In this document: positions 18,989 through 28,023 of the stretch, one piece after another
Position numbering within the stretch: the first letter of the stretch is position 1
How the letters are laid out: each line of letters starts with the position of its first letter
Assembly: GCF_039908635.1 (NCBI RefSeq)
Contig: NZ_CP150918.1
Location: 2,723,001 to 2,787,000, forward strand
Direction of reading: 5' to 3'
Source of the DNA: Pseudomonas purpurea
Lineage (GTDB): Bacteria > Pseudomonadota > Gammaproteobacteria > Pseudomonadales > Pseudomonadaceae
DNA: 64,000 nt
Notes under the pieces: generated by a model
What the model was told of the DNA's origin: nothing
The model's database searches: none
The model's input: only the letters and a program-made list of their open reading frames with translations
Position numbers and translations under genes: made by a program

Positions 18989-19831
18989 TCAGGCGGACAT
19001 CAGGTTAAGGTTTTCCCAGCCTTTTTCGCCGCGCTCCAGAATCACCGGGTCCTTGTGCTTGGCGTACATGTATTCCAGGTTTCGCAAGCCACTGTCGGTG
19101 TTTTCGGTTTCGTTCTTGGGATGGGGATAGTGAATCCCGCAGGCGTTTCGGCACAGTTTGAAGGCAATGCCCTGCTTGTATAGCCGATAGGCCAGCTCAT
19201 CGTCTTCACAGCCCCAGGACTCGAAGCGGTTATCGAACAACCCGACGTCCAGCAGCACCTGGCGTTTGACCGAGGTATGGCACCCCCAGAACAGGGCCCA
19301 CGGGGCGGGCATCCGGTTCATGTCATCGGCAAAGTGGCTGTACACCTCTTCGCGGATGTCCAGGTGGATTTTCTGACGCTCGAAAGTGCGCAACGTGCCT
19401 TCCAGGTCCTGTAGGTCAATGGCCTGGATCAGTTGCCGGGCCGTGGCGTCGTGCTGTTGGAACGCGTAGGTGTAGGCATTGACGGCGATGTCATGGGTGG
19501 TGCTTTCATGGGCGGCCTGATGGCAGCGCAACGCATCCTTGTGCAGCAGAATGCCGGTGTCGATGCCCACGCAGATCTCATGTTTGCTGGAGGCAATGCC
19601 CAGGTTGCGTGCGGCGGCGGCCCTGAACCCGAGATCGTCCTGATAGATGTACTTGATGTCCTGGAACGGCCGGTGGCTGTCGACCACTGCCCGGGTGTCA
19701 TCGGTTGACCCGTCATCGACCACGATGACGTCGTATTGGTCTTTGGCCAGCGTCTGCTTGCGCAGTGCGTCCAGCGTGAAATCCAGCAGTTGCCGCCGAT
19801 TGTAGGTCGGAATAATGACACTGATTTTCAT
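18989..19831 (-). CDS. Family 2 glycosyltransferase with C-terminal GT7-like domain
   Basis: GT-A fold glycosyltransferase of 280 aa. The N-terminal half opens ISVIIPTYNRRQLLDFTLDAL with the nucleotide-binding VVDDGSTDDT. The C-terminal half has the galactosyltransferase-like block ESWGCEDDELAYRLYKQG seen in GT2 proteins with a GT7 C-terminal domain. The position where the metal-binding DxD is expected reads GIDTGIL, so the second acidic residue is missing. The ATG at 19831 was chosen because it begins the canonical beta strand; GGGAGG lies 12 bases upstream. The preceding HAD gene ends within 30 bases of the start. Confidence 0.82.
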   Translation of the reverse strand: MKISVIIPTYNRRQLLDFTLDALRKQTLAKDQYDVIVVDDGSTDDTRAVVDSHRPFQDIKYIYQDDLGFRAAAARNLGIASSKHEICVGIDTGILLHKDALRCHQAAHESTTHDIAVNAYTYAFQQHDATARQLIQAIDLQDLEGTLRTFERQKIHLDIREEVYSHFADDMNRMPAPWALFWGCHTSVKRQVLLDVGLFDNRFESWGCEDDELAYRLYKQGIAFKLCRNACGIHYPHPKNETENTDSGLRNLEYMYAKHKDPVILERGEKGWENLNLMSA

Positions 19832-19860
19832 GATGTTCGGGCGCCTCCCTGGCAGATTTT

Positions 19861-20505
19861 TCAATCGTTATGCAGCGTCAGTGTTTCAAAGGTGTCAATG
19901 ATCTGGCTGGCACCGTGACTGATCAGCTCTTGCCCGAGGCTGGCTGTTTTCGCGTAGCCATAGGTGTAACAGCGGGCCGCCACCGCCGATTTTACGCCGG
20001 AGATCGAGTCTTCGATGGCCGTCGCATGCTCGACATTCAAGGCGTTTTTGGCCTGGACATACGGATCGCCCGCCGGCTTGCCATGTTTGACGTCACTGCG
20101 GGTGATGATCACGTCGAACATCGACGTGAGGTCATGGATGTTCAGGACATGCTCGACCCGTTCCCGCCAACTGCTGGTCACCAGCCCCAACGGCATGGCC
20201 TGGGCCTTGCTCTGTGTCATCAACTCCTGCATGCCGACGTTCAGTGGTGAGAAAGCGTCCTTCTCAAGTTCGAACACCCGTTGATACAGCTGTTGCCGGT
20301 GGTGCGGGGCCAGGTCGGAAAACAGCCGGAGCAGGGTCTGTGGACCGGGAATGCCATGGATGTGGTCCTCTATCTGCTGGGCGTCAAGCGTGTAGCCAAA
20401 CTGCTTCGCGGCCTCGGCCCATGCCCATTCGATCGCTTCCCGTGAGTCGATCAGCACACCGTCCATGTCGAGCAGCAGGGCTGTTTTCTTCGCTGGCGTT
20501 GGCAT
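19861..20505 (-). CDS. HAD family phosphatase/phosphomutase (beta-phosphoglucomutase-like)
   Basis: A 214-aa haloacid-dehalogenase-fold protein with motif I LLLDMDGVLIDS (nucleophile Asp13, acid Asp15), a helical cap, motif II around LGLVTSSWRERV, and motif III/IV KHGKPAGDPYVQA and AIEDSISGVKSA. This arrangement fits phosphoglycolate/beta-phosphoglucomutase-like enzymes acting on small sugar phosphates. It lies 9 bases after the carbamoyltransferase gene. The likely role is dephosphorylation or phosphoryl shift of a sugar intermediate in the same pathway; the substrate is unknown. Confidence 0.8.
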   Translation of the reverse strand: MPTPAKKTALLLDMDGVLIDSREAIEWAWAEAAKQFGYTLDAQQIEDHIHGIPGPQTLLRLFSDLAPHHRQQLYQRVFELEKDAFSPLNVGMQELMTQSKAQAMPLGLVTSSWRERVEHVLNIHDLTSMFDVIITRSDVKHGKPAGDPYVQAKNALNVEHATAIEDSISGVKSAVAARCYTYGYAKTASLGQELISHGASQIIDTFETLTLHND

Positions 20506-20514
20506 GACGCCTCC

Positions 20515-22236
20515 TTACTTTCGTTTCACGACGAGCTGGTCGTTGATGAACAGGGCTTCGACGATCCCGTCATGCACCGTGGTGGCGGCTTCCTGCGGGG
20601 TGTTGATGATCGGTTCTTCATGGCGGTTGTACGACGTATTGATCAAGGACGGTTCACCGGTCAACTGAAACCACTTGTTCAGCAGTTCATAAAGGAACGG
20701 GTCGGCTTTTTCGGAGATGATTTGCGGCCGGGCAGTGCCGTCCACGTGTACCACGGCAGGGCACATTTCTTTCATCAGGTCGGTGCAGTCATAGGTCATG
20801 GTCATGCTGTGCGCCGCACGGTCATCGACAGACCATTGGTTGTAGCAGAGGTGGGCCAGGTTTTCCGGGGTGATGGGGGCAAACGGCATGAACTCGGTTC
20901 GGTTCAACCGCTTGTTCAACCAGTCATTGATGGTTTTATCGCGTGCATGAAAGATGATCGAGCGTTTGCACAGGGCTCGCGGGCCGTACTCCATTGCGCC
21001 GCGCACCACGCCGATGATTTTGCTCTGGCCGATCAGGTCGATCATTTCGTCCTGAATGTTTGCACCGTAGACATTCAAACCGTCTCTGGACAGTTCACCA
21101 CCGATCATGTCCGTGTCATCGTGGTCCGGGCCCAGGGCCATGGTGTCCAGGTTGGGGCTCAACCGGTACTTTTTCGCCGAAGCCGCGACGGCAGCGGCCA
21201 GCGCCAGGCCGCCATCGCCCATGCAGGGCAGCACGTAGACGGTGTTGACACCCGGGAGCTCGCGTATGCGCTGATTGAGTTTCACATTGCCGAAGACACC
21301 CCCGGCCAGGCATACGTTGCGCGGACGGTCCACTTCAATATGGTTGGAAACGATGGCGGTAATCAGGTCTTCGAGGTGTTTCTGTGCGGCGGCGGCAATG
21401 TCTTCCGGGCGGTACTTGGCGACTTCCAGCCGCAGCTCCTCGGAGAATTCATCGTAATAAGGTTGAAACCACGGCCCGCAGTTGGCGCGCAGCCTGCCGT
21501 TTTCCAGGCCGATCATTTTCTGCATCAGGGGCATGCAGGTTTCAGGGTTGCCTTTTGCCGCCAGGCCCGTGACTTTGCCTTCATGGCGGTTGGGCAGGTA
21601 GCCCAGGAGTTTGGTGATGCGCCCGTAAAAGTAACCGAGGCTGTCGGTCGAGGTTTCGCGTTGCAACACCTGTGCGTTCAGTTGGGTGTAGTCCGTGACG
21701 GTGAGGGACTGGAAGTCCCCCCGGCCATCACATGTCACCACCAGGGCATCATCGAACCCGGAGCAGATGTATGCGCCCAGTGCGTGGGTTTCATGGTGGT
21801 CGAGCATGTGGGTCGAGCCACTGAAGCCGCTGGTAGTTGCAAAATCGACAAACTCGGTGCGTGCACCTTTGTCGTTTTTTATTTCATTGTGAATGCGCTC
21901 GTTTATGCAGTTCCAAGTGACAGTATCGTTGCTGTCAACTTCACGCAGGCGTTCGGTATATAAGTTCAAGTGCAGTTCGGGGTTGAACCCCGCCGACCAT
22001 CCATAAGCCAGGTCTGTCACTTCGTGGATACTCAGGTTGGCGGCTTTGAGTACATGTTCGATGGACTTGTGCGGCCATCCCTTATGCCCCTTGATTCGAC
22101 TGAAACGTTCTTCTTGTACGGCCGCGATGATTTTGCCGTTAATAATCAGGCAGGCGCTGGAGTCATCGTTATTGGTGACGCCAAGGATCGCGTGAGTGTT
22201 CGGGCGAGCGGTGACAGTATCCAGAGTTGCTTCCAT
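20515..22236 (-). CDS. NodU/CmcH-type O-carbamoyltransferase
   Basis: Transfers a carbamoyl group from carbamoyl phosphate, via carbamoyl-adenylate, to a hydroxyl group. The 573-aa product has both family domains: the Kae1-like N-terminal half with the metal site DHHETHALGAY (His147, His148, Glu149, His151) and the C-terminal half with GAMEYGPRALCKRS and EPSLINTSYNRHEEPI. Relatives carbamoylate Nod factors (NodU), cephamycin (CmcH), tobramycin (TobZ) and novobiocin (NovN). The canonical PRALGxRS reads PRALCKRS here. The start at 22236 follows a GGAGA site; a GTG four codons earlier is less likely. It is the first gene of the tight six-gene operon. Confidence 0.88.
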   Translation of the reverse strand: MEATLDTVTARPNTHAILGVTNNDDSSACLIINGKIIAAVQEERFSRIKGHKGWPHKSIEHVLKAANLSIHEVTDLAYGWSAGFNPELHLNLYTERLREVDSNDTVTWNCINERIHNEIKNDKGARTEFVDFATTSGFSGSTHMLDHHETHALGAYICSGFDDALVVTCDGRGDFQSLTVTDYTQLNAQVLQRETSTDSLGYFYGRITKLLGYLPNRHEGKVTGLAAKGNPETCMPLMQKMIGLENGRLRANCGPWFQPYYDEFSEELRLEVAKYRPEDIAAAAQKHLEDLITAIVSNHIEVDRPRNVCLAGGVFGNVKLNQRIRELPGVNTVYVLPCMGDGGLALAAAVAASAKKYRLSPNLDTMALGPDHDDTDMIGGELSRDGLNVYGANIQDEMIDLIGQSKIIGVVRGAMEYGPRALCKRSIIFHARDKTINDWLNKRLNRTEFMPFAPITPENLAHLCYNQWSVDDRAAHSMTMTYDCTDLMKEMCPAVVHVDGTARPQIISEKADPFLYELLNKWFQLTGEPSLINTSYNRHEEPIINTPQEAATTVHDGIVEALFINDQLVVKRK

Positions 22237-22409
22237 ACATCTCTCCACTAATTAGTTATTTTTAAACAGTGAGTGCAACGGACTGATGAACTGTTCAGGC
22301 CGTTGTCGAGTGCATCGGGTGGTGCTCGGCACGTTGCGTGATGAGCATGGGCATCTGTTACGAACGGGGGGATTGACCCTGCGGCGGCTCCCCCGTCCTC
22401 GCGCTCTGC

Positions 22410-24611
22410 CTAAGGGGCCAGGCGTTGCTCTTTCAGTTCTATCTGGGTCGACAGCGGGTGCTCCAGGGCATTGATGCCGGCACTGATGCGGTACTGGCCG
22501 GGGCGGATGTGCCAGCCGCTGTTCGTCGAGTCGAATCGGGCCAGCAGGCGCGGATCGACAGTCACGGACACCTGGCCTGTTTCGCCGGGGGCCAGGGTGA
22601 TGCGTTGCCATCCCGCCAGGCGCGCGGGGACGCCTTCAAGCCCCTTGACGTAAAACTGCGGGGTGTCGGTCCCGGCGCGGCCGCCGTGGTTGGTCACCGC
22701 CATGCGGATCACCAGTCGAGCGTCTTCGTCGACGCTGGCGTGGAGCTGGTCGTAGCTGAAACGGGTATAGGACAGCCCGTGACCAAAGGGGAACAGCGGC
22801 GTCTTGCCTTCACGGGCGAACCACTTGTAGCCCACGTCCGCGCCTTCTATGTCGTAGCTCACATCAAACAGGCCCCGGCGCGGTTCGCCCGGGTTGGACG
22901 TGGTGGTCGCCGGGTCCTGCATCAGCGGGCGTGGCAACTGTTGCTCGTCCTGGGGGAAGGTCATGGGCAGGCGCCCGGACGGATTGACCCGGCCAAACAA
23001 AACGCCGGCAATCGCCTGGCCGCCCCTGGAACCGGAATACCAGGCCTCGACCACCGCTGGCACCTGCTTGAGCCACGGCATCTTCACTGGCCCGCCGGTT
23101 TCCAGTACCACCACGGTCCTGGGGTTTGCGGCGGCAATCGCTTGAATCAGTCGTTCCTGATCGTTGGGCAGGCTCAGGTCGCGGGCGTCGATGGCCTCGG
23201 CCATCCACTGTTCGGCAAACAGGATGACCGCATCGGCCGTACCGGCCAGTTGCGTGGCTTTCGCCAGGTCCGAACCGTCGTTGTAGACGATTTCAGCCTT
23301 GCCGGCGTGCGCGCGAATCGCGTCCAGCGGCGAGGAGGGGTGATAAATGATCGTGTCGATAAACGGATTGTTTTTGACCGGCGAGGGTACCCGCAGGCTG
23401 CCCACGGGAATGACCTGGCTGGAGCCGCCGCCCGACAGCACGCCTTTGTCGGCATGGCGGCCGATCACCACAATGCGCTTGAGGTTCTTGGCCAGGGGCA
23501 ATTGGTTGTGGTCGTTCTTGAGCAGCACGATGCCTTGCTCGGCAATTCTCTGGGCGACGCGAGCATGGCTGTCGAAGTCGACGCCGGCAACGGTCGCCGG
23601 GTTGTCCAGGCTGCCCACGGCGAACAGGCTGCGCAGGATGCGACTGACCATGTCATCGAGCCGGGCCTGCGATACGGCACCGTCGGTCACGGCTTTTTTC
23701 AGCGGCGCGCCGAAGAAGACCTCGGGGTCCAGGTTCTCGCCCGACTGTTGGTCCAGCCCGGCCAACACGGCTTTTTCCGTGGAGTGGGTGGCGCCCCAGT
23801 CGGACATGACCCAGCCTGGGTAATTCCAGTCGCCTTTCAATACCTGGTTGATCAGGAAATCGTTTTCTTCGGCGTACACACCGTTGATGCGGTTGTAGCC
23901 GGTCATCACCGCGCCAGGCTTGCCCGTTTCGATGGCCAGTTGAAATGCCAGCAGGTCCGACTCACGGGCCGCAGCTTCCTGAAGGTTGGAACTGACCATG
24001 ACTTTGCCGGTTTCCTGGGCATTCAGCGCAAAGTGCTTGATGGTTGACACCACATTGCGGCTTTGAATGCCCGCGATGCTCTGGCCGGCCAGGGTGCCTG
24101 CCAGCAGCGGGTCTTCGCCCAGGTACTCGAAGTTACGGCCGTTGCGCGGCTCGCGGGTGAGGTTCACACCGCCGGCGAGCATCACTGCGAAGCCTTTGGC
24201 GTGCGCTTCCTGGCCGATCACCTCGCCTTGGGCCCGGGCCAGCGCAGGGTCGAATGTTGCTGCCAATGCCAGCCCTGAAGGCATGGCCGTTGCGTTGTCG
24301 CCGACACGAATGCCGCTGGGGTTGGCGACGCCCAGGCTCGCGTCGCTGATGTGCAGGGCCGGCAGGTTGAGGCGGGAGATCCCGGGCCAGTAGGCCGCGG
24401 TCCCCAGCGCGCCCGGCGGTATGGGGGTGCCCCTGACCGGCAGCCCGAAAGGCAGGTGCAGCAGCGAGATTTTTTCGTCCAGGGTCATGGACTGGGTCAG
24501 CGCCGTGGCGCGCTGTTGCGGCGTGCCTTCAGCGGGTTGACCGGCCGCCATGGCAGGCGTGGCGCTGAGCAGTGAGAGCGAAAGAAGGTAGCATCCGGCT
24601 TTAATGATCAT
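22410..24611 (-). CDS. Secreted family 3 glycoside hydrolase (beta-glucosidase)
   Basis: Predicted periplasmic beta-glucosidase of 733 aa. A signal peptide (CYLLSLSLLSATPAMA) precedes the GH3 N-terminal barrel with STIKHFALNAQET and the catalytic nucleophile Asp271 in PGWVMSDWGATHS. The GH3 C-terminal domain (about 370-580) and a fibronectin-III-like domain (about 640-720) follow. It is 173 bases upstream of the carbamoyltransferase gene in the same direction. It could be independent sugar metabolism, or it could deglycosylate the operon's product outside the cytoplasm. The 22.25-22.41 kb gap holds a weak G/C-rich hairpin without a T-run. Confidence 0.88.
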   Translation of the reverse strand: MIIKAGCYLLSLSLLSATPAMAAGQPAEGTPQQRATALTQSMTLDEKISLLHLPFGLPVRGTPIPPGALGTAAYWPGISRLNLPALHISDASLGVANPSGIRVGDNATAMPSGLALAATFDPALARAQGEVIGQEAHAKGFAVMLAGGVNLTREPRNGRNFEYLGEDPLLAGTLAGQSIAGIQSRNVVSTIKHFALNAQETGKVMVSSNLQEAAARESDLLAFQLAIETGKPGAVMTGYNRINGVYAEENDFLINQVLKGDWNYPGWVMSDWGATHSTEKAVLAGLDQQSGENLDPEVFFGAPLKKAVTDGAVSQARLDDMVSRILRSLFAVGSLDNPATVAGVDFDSHARVAQRIAEQGIVLLKNDHNQLPLAKNLKRIVVIGRHADKGVLSGGGSSQVIPVGSLRVPSPVKNNPFIDTIIYHPSSPLDAIRAHAGKAEIVYNDGSDLAKATQLAGTADAVILFAEQWMAEAIDARDLSLPNDQERLIQAIAAANPRTVVVLETGGPVKMPWLKQVPAVVEAWYSGSRGGQAIAGVLFGRVNPSGRLPMTFPQDEQQLPRPLMQDPATTTSNPGEPRRGLFDVSYDIEGADVGYKWFAREGKTPLFPFGHGLSYTRFSYDQLHASVDEDARLVIRMAVTNHGGRAGTDTPQFYVKGLEGVPARLAGWQRITLAPGETGQVSVTVDPRLLARFDSTNSGWHIRPGQYRISAGINALEHPLSTQIELKEQRLAP

Positions 24612-25109
24612 CGACGTTTTCCTGGAGACGGGCCCTGTGGAAAGTCCGGGCCATGCGTCTTCTAAAGCTTGTCTGATATTAAGTAGGGGTCTGACGCATA
24701 GGTCTTTGTATACAGTGCGTCATCAATAGGCATCTGCTGTTATTAGAGGTGGCGAGCGAACTTTTCTTGAGCGTGCAGTTATCAATGGCGCTCGTCGCAT
24801 TCGTATATAGCGGATCCGAATATGTAGGAAGGCAGATTCTGTGACACCTACCAGATTTGGTAGGTGTTATTTTTTTGAAGTCATGAGCGGGTTGGGTGGT
24901 ATGCAGTGCGTCAATCGCGACTTGCCCAGTATGTGCGGCATTTAAGTACTCGCTGGCCAATAACAGCCCGTCGGCAGAAGTTAAAGCGGCTTTCCATGTT
25001 CGTTTGGATACTGTTTTTGCATAACGTTATTCTTTTTTCAAATACGCCATTAACGGTAATAAATATATGGGGGTACGCCTGTGCTCAAACCGTTTGAATC
25101 TGCACCCGC
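24612..25109 (+). other. AT-rich gene-free stretch with an orphan terminator
   Basis: About 500 bases between the GH3 start and the DUF1853 stop. It is clearly poorer in GC than its neighbours. Two short open frames exist (24679-24960 minus, 24906-25097 plus), but neither has a ribosome site, codon bias or family-like sequence. The only strong signal is a plus-strand terminator hairpin near 24844. It marks the right edge of the accessory segment. Confidence 0.6.
24844..24876 (+). terminator. Orphan rho-independent terminator
   Basis: Perfect 9-bp stem ACACCTACC / GGTAGGTGT with a 6-base loop, followed by TATTTTTTT on the plus strand. No plus-strand gene precedes it for more than 8 kb, so it either ends an unannotated small RNA or is a remnant. 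Confidence 0.7.
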
Positions 25110-26057
25110 TCAAACCCCCGGGACGTTCGGCCAGCGGTCAGCGACCAGAAACAACCGTTCGGCCTCTTCCCAGTTCCCGGAAGGGGTTTGCACCAGGCGC
25201 ACCAGTAATTGCGCCGGAGCATCGACGGCCAGTGCGTCAAGCCATTGCGCCAGTTGTGCTTCGTCCCACGTGTGCTCGGGGGAGTAGTGCGCCGGGGCAA
25301 GCCAGGCGTGGCGTGGCAGGGGTTGCCAGAGGCCGGGCGGGCTCTGGGCGATGAAGGCAGGCCAGTCGCGCTGATGCAGCCAGCGCCCGTGCAAGTGTTG
25401 CGGGTGGGCGCCGAGGGGCGGCGAGGCCTTGCCGGGCCAGGGGTAGAGCAGGTATCCGCCGAGCCACAGGTGTGCGCTGAAGTGTTGAATGTCCAGGGCG
25501 CCGAGCATTTCCAGGCTTTCGGCCCGGGCGGAGATCGGCAGTTGGTGCTCGCTCAGGTGGGCCAGCTTGCGGTCAAGCCGGTCATGGCAACCGGGTCCCA
25601 ACCACTGCTCGGTGTGCTGGCCATTGCCGTTTTGCGGTCCGAGGTACAGTTTGATGGCCAGTTCCAGGTGGTGGACTCCGTCACGATCACGCAGCAGCAT
25701 GTCCAGTTCGCCCAGGGTATGTCCGCCGCGCCGGATCGGCAGGTTGGCCGCCAGTAGCTGCACGCCTGGCGCGTGCTGTACCGCAAATTGCCACAAGCGT
25801 TCGTAATAGAGGCCCAGGCGATGGGTTCTGCCCAATTGCAGCCAGTGCTGCAAGGTGTGACTGTCCTGGTCCAGTTGCCGGAGCCAATGCGCCAACAGCT
25901 CGGGTGCCTGCACCCAGTCGCTGCCGGCCAGCGGGTGGCGCTGTGGCCAGGGCGTCTGGTCGAGCATGGGTGGGGCGAGAATGACCCACGCGAGATCGCG
26001 CACGGGCGGCTGGCGCAACTGACGCGGCAGGTCGAGCAAGTCGGGGAACAGGATCAT
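25110..26057 (-). CDS. DUF1853 family protein
   Basis: A 315-aa protein matching the proteobacterial DUF1853 family: an [13 protein letters not shown] start, [15 protein letters not shown], then [30 protein letters not shown]. The last block (E-x-D ... E-x-A-x-K) has the spacing of a PD-(D/E)XK nuclease-like core, so a nucleic-acid role is possible; this is pattern inference, not known. It is divergent from nadK with about 105 bases between starts. No clear ribosome site precedes its ATG. Confidence 0.8.
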   Translation of the reverse strand: MILFPDLLDLPRQLRQPPVRDLAWVILAPPMLDQTPWPQRHPLAGSDWVQAPELLAHWLRQLDQDSHTLQHWLQLGRTHRLGLYYERLWQFAVQHAPGVQLLAANLPIRRGGHTLGELDMLLRDRDGVHHLELAIKLYLGPQNGNGQHTEQWLGPGCHDRLDRKLAHLSEHQLPISARAESLEMLGALDIQHFSAHLWLGGYLLYPWPGKASPPLGAHPQHLHGRWLHQRDWPAFIAQSPPGLWQPLPRHAWLAPAHYSPEHTWDEAQLAQWLDALAVDAPAQLLVRLVQTPSGNWEEAERLFLVADRWPNVPGV

Positions 26058-26161
26058 GTTGCGAGCATAGCGCCTAACGTCGTGGCTGAAAGGATTTTGT
26101 CTACGGCCCGCTTTCGCCCATAATCGTGGTTTTCGCCGTCGCAGACCCTCGCAGGAGCCCC

Positions 26162-27052
26162 ATGGAGCAATTTCGTAATATCGGCATCATCGGTCGCCTG
26201 GGCAGTTCGCAGGTGCTGGATACCGTTCGCCGACTGAAACGATTCCTGCTGGACCGTCATTTGCACGTGATTCTCGAGGACACCATCGCCGAAGTCCTGC
26301 CGGGCCACGGCTTGCAAACCTCGTCGCGCAAGATGCTCGGTGAAGTCTGTGACATGGTCATCGTCGTGGGCGGTGACGGCAGCCTGCTCGGCGCGGCTCG
26401 GGCCCTGGCGCGGCACAACGTCCCGGTGCTGGGGATCAACCGTGGCAACCTGGGTTTTCTGACCGACATCCGCCCGGATGAACTGGAAGTCAAAGTCGCC
26501 GAAGTGCTCGACGGGCATTATCTGGTCGAGAACCGCTTCCTGCTGCAAGCCGAAGTCCGTCGCCACGCCGAGGCCATTGGCCAGGGCGATGCACTCAACG
26601 ACGTGGTGCTGCACCCCGGCAAGTCGACGCGGATGATCGAGTTCGAGTTGTACATCGACGGCCAGTTCGTGTGCAGCCAGAAGGCCGACGGCCTGATCGT
26701 CGCCACGCCCACCGGTTCGACCGCCTACGCGCTGTCGGCGGGCGGGCCGATCATGCATCCCAAGCTCGATGCCATTGTGATTGTGCCGATGTACCCCCAT
26801 ACCTTGTCAGGAAGGCCCATCGTGGTCGATGGCAACAGCGAGTTGAAAATCGTCGTGTCCAAGGATATGCAGATCTACCCGCAAGTCTCCTGTGACGGGC
26901 AGAACCATTTCACCTGCGCGCCGGGTGACACCATCACTGTCAGCAAGAAGGCGCAGAAACTGCGGCTGATTCATCCGCTGGACCACAACTATTACGAAGT
27001 CTGCCGGACCAAGCTTGGCTGGGGCAGCCGGTTGGGGGGTGGAGGCGACTGA
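26162..27052 (+). CDS. nadK: NAD kinase
   Basis: Phosphorylates NAD to NADP with ATP. The 296-aa product has the GGDGS motif ([15 protein letters not shown]), the [10 protein letters not shown] substrate loop and the [20 protein letters not shown] second motif ([16 protein letters not shown]). The ATG at 26162 has AGGAG five bases upstream and gives the usual [12 protein letters not shown] start. The stop overlaps the next start (TGATG), beginning a run of translationally coupled genes through position 30 kb. Confidence 0.95.
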   Translation: MEQFRNIGIIGRLGSSQVLDTVRRLKRFLLDRHLHVILEDTIAEVLPGHGLQTSSRKMLGEVCDMVIVVGGDGSLLGAARALARHNVPVLGINRGNLGFLTDIRPDELEVKVAEVLDGHYLVENRFLLQAEVRRHAEAIGQGDALNDVVLHPGKSTRMIEFELYIDGQFVCSQKADGLIVATPTGSTAYALSAGGPIMHPKLDAIVIVPMYPHTLSGRPIVVDGNSELKIVVSKDMQIYPQVSCDGQNHFTCAPGDTITVSKKAQKLRLIHPLDHNYYEVCRTKLGWGSRLGGGGD

Positions 27053-28023
27053 TGCTCGATCCCGCGCGTAGCTACGACCTGATCGGTGACGTGCACGGTT
27101 GCGCTCATACCCTTGAGCATCTGCTTGACCGACTCGGGTACCACAAGGTGGCAGGCGTCTGGCGCCATCCATCCCGCATGGCCGTGTTTCTCGGCGACAT
27201 CATTGACCGCGGCCCGCGGATTCGCGAGGCGCTGCACATCGTTCACGACATGGTCGAGGCCGGTCAGGCGCTGTGCATCATGGGCAACCATGAGTTCAAC
27301 GCCCTGGGCTGGAGCACCCCGGCACCGCCCGGCAGCGGCAAGCAGTACGTGCGCGATCACACGCCACGCCACGCCCGGCTGATCGACGAGACCCTGACCC
27401 AATTTGCGCACCATCCGGCGGACTGGCACGACTTTCTCGCGTGGTTCTACGAGATGCCGCTGTTCGTCGATGCCGGTCGTTTCCGGGTGGTGCATGCGTG
27501 CTGGGACGGTGGCTTGATCGACGTGTTGCGTGGCCAGCACCCCGATGGCTGCGTCGATGAACACTTCCTCCAGGCTGCCGCCGTGTCCGGCAGTTTCGCC
27601 TGCATGGCGTTCGACCGCTTGCTGCGCGGCACCGACATGCGCCTGCCGCACGGGTTGACCATGACCAGCGGCGACGGTCTGACGCGTTCGTTCTTCCGCA
27701 CCAAGTTCTGGGAAGACAACCCGCAAACCTACGGCGACATCGTGTTCCAGCCCGACGCCTTGCCTGAGCCGGTCGCCCGCACGCCACTGTCCTCGGTGGA
27801 GAAAGACACCTTGCTGCGCTACGGCGTCGACGAACCCTTGCTGTTCGTCGGGCATTACTGGCGCAGTGGCAAACCGGCGCCGATCCGGCCGAACCTGGCA
27901 TGCCTGGATTACAGCGCCGTGCTTTACGGCAAACTGGTCGCGTATCGACTGGATCAGGAAACCCGTCTCGACCCCCGTAAATTTGTCTGGGTCGATGTCG
28001 AGCGGCCGGAGGGGGTGCAATGA
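27052..28023 (+). CDS. Calcineurin-like metallophosphoesterase
   Basis: A 323-aa phosphoesterase with the full metal-binding series: YDLIGDVHGCAHTLEHLL (Asp, His), FLGDIIDRGPR (Asp), IMGNHEFNALGW (Asn, His) and later VVHACWD and FVGHYW histidines. It resembles the bis(5'-nucleosyl)-tetraphosphatase (PrpE/ApaH-like) and Ser/Thr phosphatase branch; the substrate is not determined. It overlaps nadK and the rhomboid gene by one and four bases respectively, so it belongs to the nadK operon. Confidence 0.85.
   Translation: MLDPARSYDLIGDVHGCAHTLEHLLDRLGYHKVAGVWRHPSRMAVFLGDIIDRGPRIREALHIVHDMVEAGQALCIMGNHEFNALGWSTPAPPGSGKQYVRDHTPRHARLIDETLTQFAHHPADWHDFLAWFYEMPLFVDAGRFRVVHACWDGGLIDVLRGQHPDGCVDEHFLQAAAVSGSFACMAFDRLLRGTDMRLPHGLTMTSGDGLTRSFFRTKFWEDNPQTYGDIVFQPDALPEPVARTPLSSVEKDTLLRYGVDEPLLFVGHYWRSGKPAPIRPNLACLDYSAVLYGKLVAYRLDQETRLDPRKFVWVDVERPEGVQ

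Noticed and set aside
15995..22236. Identity with the P. fluorescens formylaminooxyvinylglycine (gvg) cluster, which also has a carbamoyltransferase
   Set aside because: No aminotransferase, formyltransferase or LysE exporter is present here, and GT2, YdcF and MATE genes are not part of that cluster as I know it.
22360..22409. G/C-rich hairpin between GH3 and carbamoyltransferase as a terminator
   Set aside because: Long loop and no T-run on the minus strand; insufficient to claim separate transcripts.
22425..24047. 540-codon plus-strand open frame across the GH3 gene
   Set aside because: Antisense shadow; GH3 motifs, signal peptide and length are complete on the minus strand.
24679..25097. 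Two short open frames (minus 24679-24960, plus 24906-25097) in the AT-rich gap
   Set aside because: No ribosome site, no bias and no recognisable sequence; the minus-strand frame also spans the orphan terminator.
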